Shown piece after piece: positions 14,312 to 21,469 of a stretch of 21,471 nt of DNA. The DNA is taken from contig NZ_JBANCG010000018.1 of assembly GCF_037026715.1 (NCBI RefSeq), forward strand, positions 1-21,471. Reading direction: 5' to 3'. Origin of the DNA: Breoghania sp037026715 (GTDB lineage: Bacteria > Pseudomonadota > Alphaproteobacteria > Rhizobiales > Stappiaceae). Position 1 is the stretch's first letter. Every line of letters begins with the position of its first letter. Under the pieces are notes generated by a model. It worked only from the letters and a program-made list of their open reading frames with translations. It did no database searches and was not told the DNA's origin. The position numbers were made by a program, and so were the translations under genes.

Positions 14312-14941
14312 GCCTCTTTGCCAGACGAGAAGCTGGTTGTTGGCCGGCATCGCGTGATCCTGGACGCATTTCAACCCCTGCGCTTTGGCCAGCCTGTCCA
14401 CGGCTTCAAAGTCCCGGATCCCGGCCGCTGGATCGCGGGCGCGCAGGAAGGCGTCGAACTCGGCATTGCTTGTCGTGGTGAATGCGCCACCGTATTTGAA
14501 CGGTCCGTAGACGGCGAGTAGGCCGCCCTTTTCGGCCAACGCCGCGCCAGCCCCCTCGAAAAAAGCCTCCACAAGCGGCCAAGAGACGATGTGCAGGCAG
14601 TTGGCGGCGAAGATCGCATCGATGTCGCGGACAGGCCAGGGGCGGCGCGCGATATCGAGTTCGATCGGCGGGAGCAGGTTGGGCGTCGCCTCCAGCGCGT
14701 GTCTGGCCATCAAGCCGGGCAGGTTCTCCTCCAGGTCGCTGGGCTGCCAGGTCAGGTGCGGCAGGAGCCCGGCCATGTGGACCGCGTGTTGCCCCGTCCC
14801 GCTGGCGATCTCCAGAACCGACCGCGCATGCGCGAAGGTTCCCTGCAGGACCTCGCCGATAGGGCCCTTGTTGTTTTCCGCGGCCTGCGAATACGGGGGG
14901 ATATTGTTCGAACCCGGCACATAGTCGGTGTTTTGCGGCAT
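14309..14941 (-). CDS. DUF938 (UPF0585) SAM-dependent methyltransferase-like protein
   Basis: The 210-residue product belongs to the DUF938 family, a Rossmann-type methyltransferase-like group also found in eukaryotes. The SAM-binding motif appears as VLEIASGTGQHAVHMA near residues 42-57, followed by LTWQPSDLEENLPG, DAIFAANCLHIVSWP and GLLAVYGPFKYGGAFTTTSN, all typical of the family. Substrate and biological role are not established. A strong ribosome site (GAGGAGAAAGAC) precedes ATG 14941. The gene starts 10 bases after the cobD stop, so it is cotranscribed with cobC and cobD. A role in cobalamin synthesis is not needed by the known pathway and is only suggested by position. Confidence 0.92.
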   Translation of the reverse strand: MPQNTDYVPGSNNIPPYSQAAENNKGPIGEVLQGTFAHARSVLEIASGTGQHAVHMAGLLPHLTWQPSDLEENLPGLMARHALEATPNLLPPIELDIARRPWPVRDIDAIFAANCLHIVSWPLVEAFFEGAGAALAEKGGLLAVYGPFKYGGAFTTTSNAEFDAFLRARDPAAGIRDFEAVDRLAKAQGLKCVQDHAMPANNQLLVWQRG

Positions 14942-14951
14942 GTCTTTCTCC

Positions 14952-15923
14952 TCAATGCAGAACGAATGCTGCGGCGAGCGTCACCACAAGGAGAATGGTC
15001 CAGGCCGCCCATGTGATCCGCAGCGCACGGCGGATATCGGTTGAATTTGCCTCGGCGCTTGCATTTTCGTTCAGCCACTCGCCTTCGACAATGCCGCCGG
15101 CATAGCGTCGTGGACCGGCCAGCGCACGGTTCAAGGCGCCGGCCATGGCCGCTTCCGGATATCCGGCATTGGGGGAGGCGAGGCGCCGCGCATCCCGCAT
15201 CATCACCGAGAAGGCGTTTCGGCACGAACCACCGCCGGCAGGGGCCGCGAGCGCCAAAAGCAGGCCGGCGATGCGGGCAGGCAGAAAATTGGCCATATCG
15301 TCGAGCCGAGCGGCGGCTTCACCAAACGCACGATAACGTTCGGATTTATGCCCGATCATCGAGTCCGCCGTGTTGAGGGCCTTGTAGGCCAGAAGGCCCG
15401 GAAGGCCCGCCACGGCGAACCAGAAGGCCGGCGCGACGAGGCCGTCGGAGAAATTTTCCGCGTTCGATTCGATGGCAGCGCGGGCAACAGCCGCCTCATC
15501 CAGCACGTTGACATCCCGGCCCACGATCATGGCTACGGCCGCACGGCCCTTTTCCAGGCTTTCATCAAGCCCGCTCGCAACGGCTCCGACATGACGCACG
15601 AGGCTGTTCTGGGCGAGCAGCACAGACGCAAGAACCGCAAGCGCGATGTTGCCGCCGGAAATGAGGCCAAGCGCTTTCTGGATCGCCAGAGCGCTCCCGA
15701 TGCACACGAGTAGCAGCGCAAGAACACAAAGGACGCCGAAAGCCCGCCGCCTGCGATGCCCGAATTCCGCCCTGTTGCCATGGCGATCGAAAAACGCGAT
15801 CAGCCTCCCGATCAGGACGACAGGATGGGGAACGGCGTGCCACAGCCAGCGAGGATCGCCAAGGATCGCATCAATGGCCAGTGCGAGCGCAAGAACGGCG
15901 AAAGTATCCGAGGAGACCAGCAT
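14952..15923 (-). CDS. cobD: Adenosylcobinamide-phosphate synthase (CbiB family)
   Basis: CobD (CbiB in the anaerobic pathway) is an inner-membrane enzyme that joins adenosylcobyric acid with the aminopropanol moiety (or its phosphate) to give the cobinamide. The 323-residue product is rich in hydrophobic helices. It shows the family blocks AIDAILGDPRWLWHAVPHPVVL near the start, IVGRDVNVLDEAAVARAAIE, SNAENFSDGLVAPAFW, NTADSMIGHKSERYRAFG and the ASPNAGYPEAAMAGAL segment. I chose ATG 15923: the open frame continues 78 codons upstream, but that region overlaps cobC in another frame. The start lies 13 bases after the cobC stop with only a weak ribosome site, so the two are probably coupled. Confidence 0.95.
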   Translation of the reverse strand: MLVSSDTFAVLALALAIDAILGDPRWLWHAVPHPVVLIGRLIAFFDRHGNRAEFGHRRRRAFGVLCVLALLLVCIGSALAIQKALGLISGGNIALAVLASVLLAQNSLVRHVGAVASGLDESLEKGRAAVAMIVGRDVNVLDEAAVARAAIESNAENFSDGLVAPAFWFAVAGLPGLLAYKALNTADSMIGHKSERYRAFGEAAARLDDMANFLPARIAGLLLALAAPAGGGSCRNAFSVMMRDARRLASPNAGYPEAAMAGALNRALAGPRRYAGGIVEGEWLNENASAEANSTDIRRALRITWAAWTILLVVTLAAAFVLH

Positions 15924-15936
15924 GCTCGCCAAGCCC

Positions 15937-16950
15937 TCAGCTCGCAATTTCGGCCAAGGAAGCAGCGAGGGATTCCGCGAGACGGTCTCGCGCGGACGGT
16001 GCGCCCGGCAATCCGATCCTGAGCCAGGTGGGATGCTCCTGGAAGCGGCGCGTCCAGATATGTCGCCGGGCAAGCGCGGCATGTAGCGCTGCGGCGTCGT
16101 CGTGGCGGACGAGCCGGAACAGCGATGTGCCGCCCAAGACTTCGAGCCCGTGCGCACGGAGCATGGCGTCGAGCGCGTCCCGCTCGCATGCCAGCCGCTC
16201 GCGCATCGCCTTCTGCCAGTCCAGATCGCGCAGCGCCGCAGTGCCTATGGCAAGGGTCGGGCCGGAGACGGCCCAGGACCCCAGGTTCGCCTCGATTGCC
16301 TTTCCAAAGGGCGTTTGGGCTACGACGAAACCGAGCCGCAGACCGGCGAGGCCGAAGAACTTGCCGAAGGACCGTAGGACCGCCACCGGCTCCGTGTCGA
16401 GCAGGGGAAGCAGGCTTGCCTCGGGGGTTGCGTCGGCGAAAGCCTCATCGACGATCAAAAGGCCGCCGCGCGCGCCGAGATCGCGGGCGAACTGCAGAAG
16501 CGTCTCGGGCGCAACGAGCCGACCGTCCGGATTGTTCGGGTTGACGAGGATCACCGTCGAGGCGCATGCCGCATCTTCAAGGCATGCGACTGTCCGCAAC
16601 GAGCGGCCGGCGGCATTCCACGCATCGAGATGACCGGAATATGTCGGTGAAACGATCGCCGCATCCCCTTCCGGGGCAAGACGCGCCAGCACGGACAACG
16701 CGGCCTGGGTGCCGGGAGCAGCGGCAATCGTTAACGCTTGCGGAGCCTCATAAGCCGTACGTGCGGCTGCGATCAGCGCTTCGCCCGATGCGGTATCTGG
16801 AAGCCGCATCCAGTCGTTTTCCACAATCAAATCGTCGTAGTGGCCGCCCCCCCAGGCGTGCGGATTTATCCCGGTCGAAAGGTCCAGCCAATCTTCCGTT
16901 TCGCCTCCGTAACGAGCCTTTGCGAGCGTGATGTTACCGCCGTGGTTCAT
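15937..16950 (-). CDS. cobC: Threonine-phosphate decarboxylase, PLP-dependent
   Basis: CobC (CobD in enteric nomenclature) belongs to the class I/II aminotransferase fold and decarboxylates L-threonine O-3-phosphate to (R)-1-aminopropan-2-yl phosphate for the nucleotide loop. The 337-residue product shows the N-terminal HGGNITLAKARYGG and LDLSTGINPHAW blocks. It also has the PNNPDGR cofactor segment (138-144), D168 in VDEAF contacting the pyridine nitrogen, the Schiff-base lysine K197 in SFGKFFGLAGLRLGF, and a C-terminal WLRIGLPG with the carboxylate-binding arginine. It heads the minus-strand cobC-cobD-DUF938 group. No riboswitch is visible in the roughly 500 bases upstream; a perfect palindrome GCGTTAACGC lies at 17017-17026. 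Confidence 0.95.
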   Translation of the reverse strand: MNHGGNITLAKARYGGETEDWLDLSTGINPHAWGGGHYDDLIVENDWMRLPDTASGEALIAAARTAYEAPQALTIAAAPGTQAALSVLARLAPEGDAAIVSPTYSGHLDAWNAAGRSLRTVACLEDAACASTVILVNPNNPDGRLVAPETLLQFARDLGARGGLLIVDEAFADATPEASLLPLLDTEPVAVLRSFGKFFGLAGLRLGFVVAQTPFGKAIEANLGSWAVSGPTLAIGTAALRDLDWQKAMRERLACERDALDAMLRAHGLEVLGGTSLFRLVRHDDAAALHAALARRHIWTRRFQEHPTWLRIGLPGAPSARDRLAESLAASLAEIAS

Positions 16951-17193
16951 GAGGTTTATCCGTCTTCCTGGCGGCCATTTCGGCTGTCATTTTGAGCGAT
17001 GCTGGAGAGGGGGGCTGCGTTAACGCGCGACCATAACGAAATCTTCGGAGCGGGATCGACCGAACAGACCCGCGAAGCCGCAGCGATTACCTTGAAAACA
17101 GATTAACGGAACCGGATCGATTCGGGTCCGATACGGCCAGAACGTATCGCAAAGCCCGGATTTGCAAACGTTCACAGTAAGATGGAGAGTGTA

Positions 17194-17346
17194 GTGAACA
17201 CTTGCGAGAATTGCAAAATGGGAACGAGGCAGGGGTGGCTGTCGCCTAAGAACTTCTGGTTTCCGAATGTGGTAATGATTCGTTTGCGTAAGGATTGTCC
17301 GCATTGCTGTCGTCGGCTTGCCGCGCAGGTCGGCGGCTATGCCTGA
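17194..17346 (+). CDS. Possible 50-residue Cys-rich (zinc-ribbon-like) protein
   Basis: A frame from GTG 17194 with GGAGAG upstream (about 17185-17190; an in-frame ATG lies at 17182) runs to TGA 17344-17346. It encodes NTCENCKMGT, an aromatic central part LSPKNFWFPNVVMIRLRK, then DCPHCCRR. Two CxxC-type pairs about 30 residues apart are the hallmark of a small zinc ribbon. The base composition is closer to neutral than that of flanking genes. It lies between cobC (divergent) and the tRNA-Cys terminator. I do not recognise a family, and a chance frame cannot be excluded. Confidence 0.4.
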   Translation: MNTCENCKMGTRQGWLSPKNFWFPNVVMIRLRKDCPHCCRRLAAQVGGYA

Positions 17347-17396
17347 CGTGCCGGGCGGCACTTGGTGCCGTGGAAGGCAGGGGGGCGCTGCGACGC

Positions 17397-17422
17397 AAAA
17401 AAGAAGGGTCCGTTCCGACCCT
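17397..17422 (-). terminator. Intrinsic terminator downstream of tRNA-Cys
   Basis: On the minus strand AGGGTC-GGAACG-GACCCT forms a perfect 6-bp hairpin followed by TCTTTTTT. It ends tRNA-Cys transcription about 50 bases after the tRNA 3' end. An overlapping alternative hairpin (TTCCGAC/GTCGGAA, 17413-17429) is mutually exclusive with it. Confidence 0.8.
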
Positions 17423-17473
17423 GTCGGAAGTCGTCTCTGAGGAGCGATCGGAAGATAGTGGGAAAGAAGATCT

Positions 17474-17547
17474 TGGAGGCCACGCCCGGAATCGAACCGG
17501 GGTACACGGATTTGCAATCCGTTGCGTCACCACTCCGCCACGTGGCC
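17474..17547 (-). tRNA. tRNA-Cys (anticodon GCA)
   Basis: The minus strand reads GGCCACG, D arm, anticodon loop ATTGCAAAT (GCA), T arm with GGTTCGATTCC, then CGTGGCC, discriminator T and an encoded CCA. The stems pair fully and the length is 74. The terminator at 17397-17422 follows it. Confidence 0.97.
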
Positions 17548-17861
17548 TCAAAACCCGCCTGAAAAGCCTCTTCACGAATTCGAGAGGGGCGAGCGATGCC
17601 GGGTTGATTAGCAGAGGCGCGGTCTGCCGACAATGGGGAAGCTGAACTTAATTGGGGGTAGAATGCGTGCCCCTACGGGTATCGGCCCGGACTTAGCCGT
17701 TTGAAAGCTTGTGTCTCGCTTGGAAACGTAACGGTTCACGCCCCCGATAGAGTGCCCTCGAACGGGCCGGATGCGGCGTACTGACCGGGGGGCGCTTGTC
17801 ACGGGCCGTCAGGAGAGCTAAGGAAGCGGCCAGCAAAACGTAGCGGACAGGACAGGCCGTC
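17548..17861. other. Region between tRNA-Cys and methyltransferase-like gene
   Basis: About 314 bases with no convincing gene on either strand. It should carry the divergent promoters for tRNA-Cys (minus) and the gene at 17862 (plus). The ribosome region before 17862 reads GGACAGGACAGGCCGTC. I could not fix a plus-strand promoter with confidence. Confidence 0.5.
17605..17633 (-). promoter_or_regulatory. Candidate promoter of tRNA-Cys
   Basis: On the minus strand TTGTCG (17633-17628) and TAATCA (17610-17605) are 17 bases apart, giving a leader of roughly 50 bases before the tRNA. Box matches are partial. Confidence 0.35.
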
Positions 17862-18533
17862 ATGGGCGAATTCGAGGACATGCGCCGCCGGATGGTGGAC
17901 AACCAGCTTCGCACCCGCGATATCACCGACTATCGCATCCTTGATGCCATGGGCACGGTTCCCAGGGAACTCTTCGTGCCGAAGGCGAAGCGCCCCTTCG
18001 CGTACAGCGACCGTGATCTTGAGATTAAGCCCGCCGGCTCCGATGGGCCGGCCCGTTATCTGGCCTCTGCCCAGACCTTCGGAAAACTGGTTCAGCTCGC
18101 CGACATCGACAATAGCGATATCGTGCTGGTCGTCGGCTGCGCCTCGGCCTATGCGACTGCGGTGCTCGCACGGATCGCCAATTCGGTCGTCGGCGTGGAG
18201 GGCGATGAAGCTCTCGCTCACGCTGCAAGCGAGGCTCTGGTCGAGCAGGGAATCGACAATGCCGCGATCGTTTCCGGCGATCCGACCAAGGGGCTCGCAT
18301 CGGAAGGTCCCTTCGATGTCATCCTGATCGAAGGCGCGGTCGACCAGATCCCCCAGGCGCTGACAAGCCAGCTCAAGGACGGTGGGCGCCTCGTGTGCGT
18401 CAAGGGGCGCGGCGGTTCGGCGGAAGCCATCCTCGCTTTGTGTTCTGATGGAAAGATCAGTATGAGGCCGGCTTTCAACGCCTGCCTGCCGGCCCTGCCG
18501 GGTTTCGAGAAGGATGCCGAGTTCGTCTTCTGA
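17862..18533 (+). CDS. Protein-L-isoaspartate O-methyltransferase-like protein
   Basis: The 223-residue product has the PIMT-family fold order: an N-terminal helical segment (MRRRMVDNQLRTRDITDYRILDAM with VPRELFVP), a Rossmann SAM-binding core and a C-terminal strand region. The SAM motif I reads VLVVGCASAYATAVLA where active enzymes normally have an acidic residue and a GxGSGY-type loop, so the glycine-rich loop is degraded. The following acidic residue (VVGVEGDE) is present. It may therefore be a divergent or non-catalytic member. Genes of this kind often sit directly upstream of tolC in related Hyphomicrobiales, as here, which suggests a conserved but undefined link to the cell envelope. 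I withhold the pcm symbol for this reason. Confidence 0.85.
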   Translation: MGEFEDMRRRMVDNQLRTRDITDYRILDAMGTVPRELFVPKAKRPFAYSDRDLEIKPAGSDGPARYLASAQTFGKLVQLADIDNSDIVLVVGCASAYATAVLARIANSVVGVEGDEALAHAASEALVEQGIDNAAIVSGDPTKGLASEGPFDVILIEGAVDQIPQALTSQLKDGGRLVCVKGRGGSAEAILALCSDGKISMRPAFNACLPALPGFEKDAEFVF

Positions 18534-18811
18534 CGATGCGGATGTATCTCTCGTCGACTTGAGCAGCCCGCTGCCGGCCTCTGTTCTCATTGCGCCTCGC
18601 GGTTCTTTTTTGCGCGCGATCGAGTGGGCGTGCGCGGGATGGTCACAGCGCCGACTTTTCAACCGGCTGTTTCTTCGCTTTCAATGGCTTGACGCGGCAG
18701 GCGGCTTAGAAGGCCGCGCCGCGGCCCTGTTGCTCATTGGCCGCATCTTCCGTTTTTCGCTACGACGGTTCGAGGCAAGGGTTCAACTGTGCTCGGTCAC
18801 GACCTAATCTG

Positions 18812-18829
18812 TTTTCCCAATAGGGAAAA
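18812..18829. promoter_or_regulatory. Inverted repeat TTTTCCC/GGGAAAA upstream of tolC
   Basis: Perfect 7-bp arms around AATA, 18 bases in all, centred about 140 bases before tolC. It could be a repressor operator; as an RNA hairpin followed by A residues it is not a standard plus-strand terminator, but on the minus strand it has T residues after it. Confidence 0.4.
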
Positions 18830-18854
18830 AATGCTGTGCCCCATGCCGGAGAGA

Positions 18855-18868
18855 TTACGCGAGCGTAA
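18855..18868. promoter_or_regulatory. Inverted repeat TTACGC-GA-GCGTAA upstream of tolC
   Basis: Perfect 6-bp arms with a two-base centre, about 95 bases before the tolC start. Size and symmetry suit a small dimeric regulator such as a TetR- or MarR-type efflux repressor, but no regulator is encoded nearby. Confidence 0.4.
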
Positions 18869-18962
18869 CCGCTCGGCGTTAGGCTTTCCGAATGGTGACC
18901 AGGTCGCGCCCAATGCCGCTCCTCGGGGGAGGCGACGGCGGGACGATTAGGGGCATGCGACA

Positions 18963-20348
18963 ATGAGGCGTGGCGTATTGACTATTCGTTCTTCGGTCGT
19001 TGCTCTGGCAACGGCATCCACAATGCTGGTCATGGCGGCGAATGCGCAAGCGCAGTCCATATCGGATGCTCTCGCGATGGCCTATTCGAACAACCCGTCG
19101 CTTAATGCGGCGCGGGCACAGTTGCGCGCGACCGATGAGGGGGTCTCCCAGGCACTCTCCGGTTGGCGCCCCCAGATCTTCGCCAATCTGTCGGCCTCCC
19201 ATACCACTTTCAGCTCAAAGCCGGGCGGCGAGCTCTATTACAACACCTCCACGGTCGGCTTGCAGATCCAGCAGTCGGTGTTCCGCGGCTTCAGGACCGT
19301 CAACAGCACCCGTCAGGCCGAGGCGCTCGTCAAGGCGCAGCGGGCTTCGTTGCAGTCGACCGAACAGAGCGTCCTGCTTTCCGCCGCCCAAGCGTATATG
19401 AACGTGATCCGCGATACCGCGATCGTCTCGCTCAACCGTTCGAACATCAAGTTCCTCGGTGAGCAGGTTCGTGCTGCGAAGGACCGGTTCGAGGTCGGAG
19501 AGGGAACGCGGACCGACATCGCGCAAGCGGATGCGCGGCTTGCAGCGGCGCAGTCCCAGTTGAACCTGGCGCTGGCCAATCTCAATGCCGACAGGGCCGT
19601 GTTCCGTCAGGTCGTAGGCGTCGAGCCGGGCCGGATCGTTCCGCGGACAAATATCCGTTCCATGCTGCCGCCGAACCTGAAGACGGCCATTTCCGCGGGC
19701 GCAGGGCATCACCCGGACATCCTCGCCGCGCAATTCAACATTGATGCCGCACAGTTCAATGTGAAGGTTCTGGAAGGCAATCTGCTGCCGACAGTAACGC
19801 TCGAGGGCAATCTCCAGCGGTCGTGGAACCCGTCGACGACCACCAATCTCGATTATACCGACAGCGCCTCTGTCGTCGGGCGCGTTTCCGTGCCGCTTTA
19901 TCAGGGCGGATTGGTCTCTTCGCAGGTGCGTCAGGCCAAGGAAGAGCTCGGAAACGCCCGGATTCTTCTCGATGCTGCGCGCGACAGCGTGCGCGCTTCC
20001 ATCGTGGCGGCCTGGGGGAGCTATCAGGCGGCGGAAGCGTCCGTGACGGCCGCCAGGGCGCAGGTCGATGCGGCTCAGCTCGCGTTGAACGGGGTCATCG
20101 AGGAACAGCGGGTCGGCCAGCAAACCACACTCGATGTGTTGAATGCGCAGAACGAGCTGATCGATGCCAAGTCGACCCTCGTTACCGCGCAACGGGACAG
20201 CGTGGTTGCCGCGTTCTCGCTTGTCTCGGCGGTCGGCCGATTGACGGCGGAGGATCTCGGTCTGCGGGTCGCCGCGTACAGGCCGAAAGAGCATTACGAG
20301 GCTGTTCGCGACAAGTGGTTCGGCCTGCGCACGCCGGACGGACGCTGA
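18963..20348 (+). CDS. tolC: TolC-family outer-membrane efflux channel
   Basis: TolC forms the trimeric outer-membrane exit duct for type I secretion and RND-type efflux. The 461-residue product has a signal peptide cleaved near residue 30 (MAANAQA-QS). Two outer-membrane efflux repeats follow, each built of long alpha-helical hairpin arms and beta-barrel strands (first about 32-215, second about 230-440). Typical blocks include DALAMAYSNNPSLNAARAQL, a FRGFRTVNSTRQAEA segment, LYQGGLVSSQVRQAKEEL and the QQTTLDVLNAQNELIDAKS repeat motif. The length agrees with the TolC/BepC-type group of Hyphomicrobiales. The ATG at 18963 leads straight into the signal peptide, and no inner-membrane partner genes are adjacent. 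Confidence 0.95.
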   Translation: MRRGVLTIRSSVVALATASTMLVMAANAQAQSISDALAMAYSNNPSLNAARAQLRATDEGVSQALSGWRPQIFANLSASHTTFSSKPGGELYYNTSTVGLQIQQSVFRGFRTVNSTRQAEALVKAQRASLQSTEQSVLLSAAQAYMNVIRDTAIVSLNRSNIKFLGEQVRAAKDRFEVGEGTRTDIAQADARLAAAQSQLNLALANLNADRAVFRQVVGVEPGRIVPRTNIRSMLPPNLKTAISAGAGHHPDILAAQFNIDAAQFNVKVLEGNLLPTVTLEGNLQRSWNPSTTTNLDYTDSASVVGRVSVPLYQGGLVSSQVRQAKEELGNARILLDAARDSVRASIVAAWGSYQAAEASVTAARAQVDAAQLALNGVIEEQRVGQQTTLDVLNAQNELIDAKSTLVTAQRDSVVAAFSLVSAVGRLTAEDLGLRVAAYRPKEHYEAVRDKWFGLRTPDGR

Positions 20349-20373
20349 TCCTTGTTCGAAGTCGGAATGTCCC

Positions 20374-20395
20374 CGATCGCTGTTCTTGGCGATCG
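20374..20395. terminator. Hairpin after tolC, possible terminator
   Basis: CGATCGC and GCGATCG pair perfectly over 7 bases around an 8-base loop, starting 26 bases past the tolC stop. There is no T-run, so termination strength is uncertain. Confidence 0.45.
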
Positions 20396-20494
20396 AGCCG
20401 GTGTTCGCACACGTCACCGGGGCTGCTGCGCCGTGAGTTCTTCCCGATAACAGGGGGAAAATCCCAATAGCAATGACCGGAATTTCCGAACTGG

Positions 20495-20509
20495 TTAAAG
20501 AAGCGTTAT
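20495..20509 (+). promoter_or_regulatory. CtrA-like site upstream of the PopZ gene
   Basis: TTAA-N7-TTAT departs by one base from the full CtrA consensus TTAA-N7-TTAA. It lies about 140 bases before the start of a polarity gene that could plausibly be controlled by the cell cycle. One short motif in an intergenic region is weak evidence on its own. Confidence 0.35.
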
Positions 20510-20646
20510 AGTCAATGCGTTGCGAATCGTGACGAGAGCTTAGGCGTTGCGGTTCTGTTTGGTCAGTTAACGCGGTGTGATTGCGTAAAACCGGACGACC
20601 GCGTCCTGTTGTGCGATCCTGCTAGAACCAGTTTGTGAGGGGTGAG

Positions 20647-21420
20647 ATGGCGAAAGCCGGGCAGGCGCAGGAACCCTCGATGGAGGAGATCCTGGCATCG
20701 ATTCGCCGGATTATCTCCGACGATGATGCGCCGCAGGACAACGCCGGAGCAGGCGCGGAGACGGAAGGACCGGACATGTCGGCCGATTTGTCGCAGGACG
20801 ACCTCGACAAGCTGTTCGACAGCGACGGTGGCGGTTTCGATGTCGAAGAGCCCGTGGTGGACGAGGGGCCCGACGAGAACGATATCGAAGCGGAGAACGA
20901 TGACGACTTCGACATGGCTGCTGCCATGGCTGGCGAGAGCGACGAGGATGCCTTCGAGGAGGATCTTGCCGGCGATGATGTTCTGGAACTGACCGAAGAC
21001 CTTGCGATGGACGATCCGGACGACGTTCCGGATATGGTTGAGGGGCTTCCTGAAGACACCGATTCCGGCGATGTCGCGTTCGTCTCGGACGAAACGGAAG
21101 CCGACGAGGCCTTTGCCGAAGCCGAAGTGCCGGAGCCGAAGCCCGCGCAAAAGCCTGCCTTCGACTACAAGCCCGTGCGCGATGATATCGGCGCGCTTTC
21201 TCCCGAAGAGCGGTTGATGTCGGAAAACACCGATACGTCGGTGCATTCCGCCTTTGCCAGCCTTTCGAACACGGTGCTTGCTGCCAATTCGCGCACGCTC
21301 GATGATCTCGTCCGGGAGATGTTGCGGCCGATGATCAAGGCGTGGCTCGACGATAACCTCCCGACCATGGTTGAGCGTATGGTACGGCAGGAGATCGAAA
21401 GGGTGACGCGCGGGCGCTGA
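20647..21420 (+). CDS. popZ: PopZ-type polar organising protein (DUF2497)
   Basis: PopZ self-assembles at the cell pole and anchors chromosome-partition and cell-cycle proteins. The 257-residue product has the three-part family layout. First is an N-terminal helix with EPSMEEILASIRRIISDDDA. Next comes a long, strongly acidic disordered linker (about 30-160, rich in Asp and Glu). Last is a C-terminal helical oligomerisation region with LDDLVREMLRPMIKAWLDDN and LPTMVERMVRQEIERVTRGR. I chose ATG 20647 because GAGGGGTGAG lies directly before it; a GTG four codons upstream would put this ribosome site in the gene. In Hyphomicrobiales the valine-tRNA synthetase gene often follows, but here a terminator and the window edge come next. 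popZ names the family; function in this species is inferred. Confidence 0.88.
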   Translation: MAKAGQAQEPSMEEILASIRRIISDDDAPQDNAGAGAETEGPDMSADLSQDDLDKLFDSDGGGFDVEEPVVDEGPDENDIEAENDDDFDMAAAMAGESDEDAFEEDLAGDDVLELTEDLAMDDPDDVPDMVEGLPEDTDSGDVAFVSDETEADEAFAEAEVPEPKPAQKPAFDYKPVRDDIGALSPEERLMSENTDTSVHSAFASLSNTVLAANSRTLDDLVREMLRPMIKAWLDDNLPTMVERMVRQEIERVTRGR

Positions 21421-21443
21421 GGATCGGTTTCATAAGCTTTCGA

Positions 21444-21469
21444 AACGCCGCCCGCCCGGGCGGCGTTTT
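21444..21469 (+). terminator. Intrinsic terminator of the PopZ gene
   Basis: AACGCCGCCC and GGGCGGCGTT form a perfect 10-bp GC-rich stem with a GCCC loop. The stem ends in TT and is followed by TT, a short T-run. It begins 23 bases after the stop codon. Confidence 0.85.

Larger units (their letters stand above)
18534..18962. other. Intergenic region upstream of tolC
   Basis: About 430 bases. A tight GC hairpin (GGCCGC/GCGGCC, 18712-18726) could end the preceding gene, though no T-run follows. Two clean inverted repeats nearer tolC are listed separately. An open frame across 18514-18807 begins inside the previous gene and has no protein features, so I do not count it. Confidence 0.5.

Noticed and set aside
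17295..17645. 116-codon frame over tRNA-Cys
   Set aside because: It translates the tRNA and its terminator, which are fully explained as RNA features.
18514..18807. 97-codon frame upstream of tolC
   Set aside because: It starts within the end of the preceding gene and shows no domain, and no ribosome site of its own was evident.
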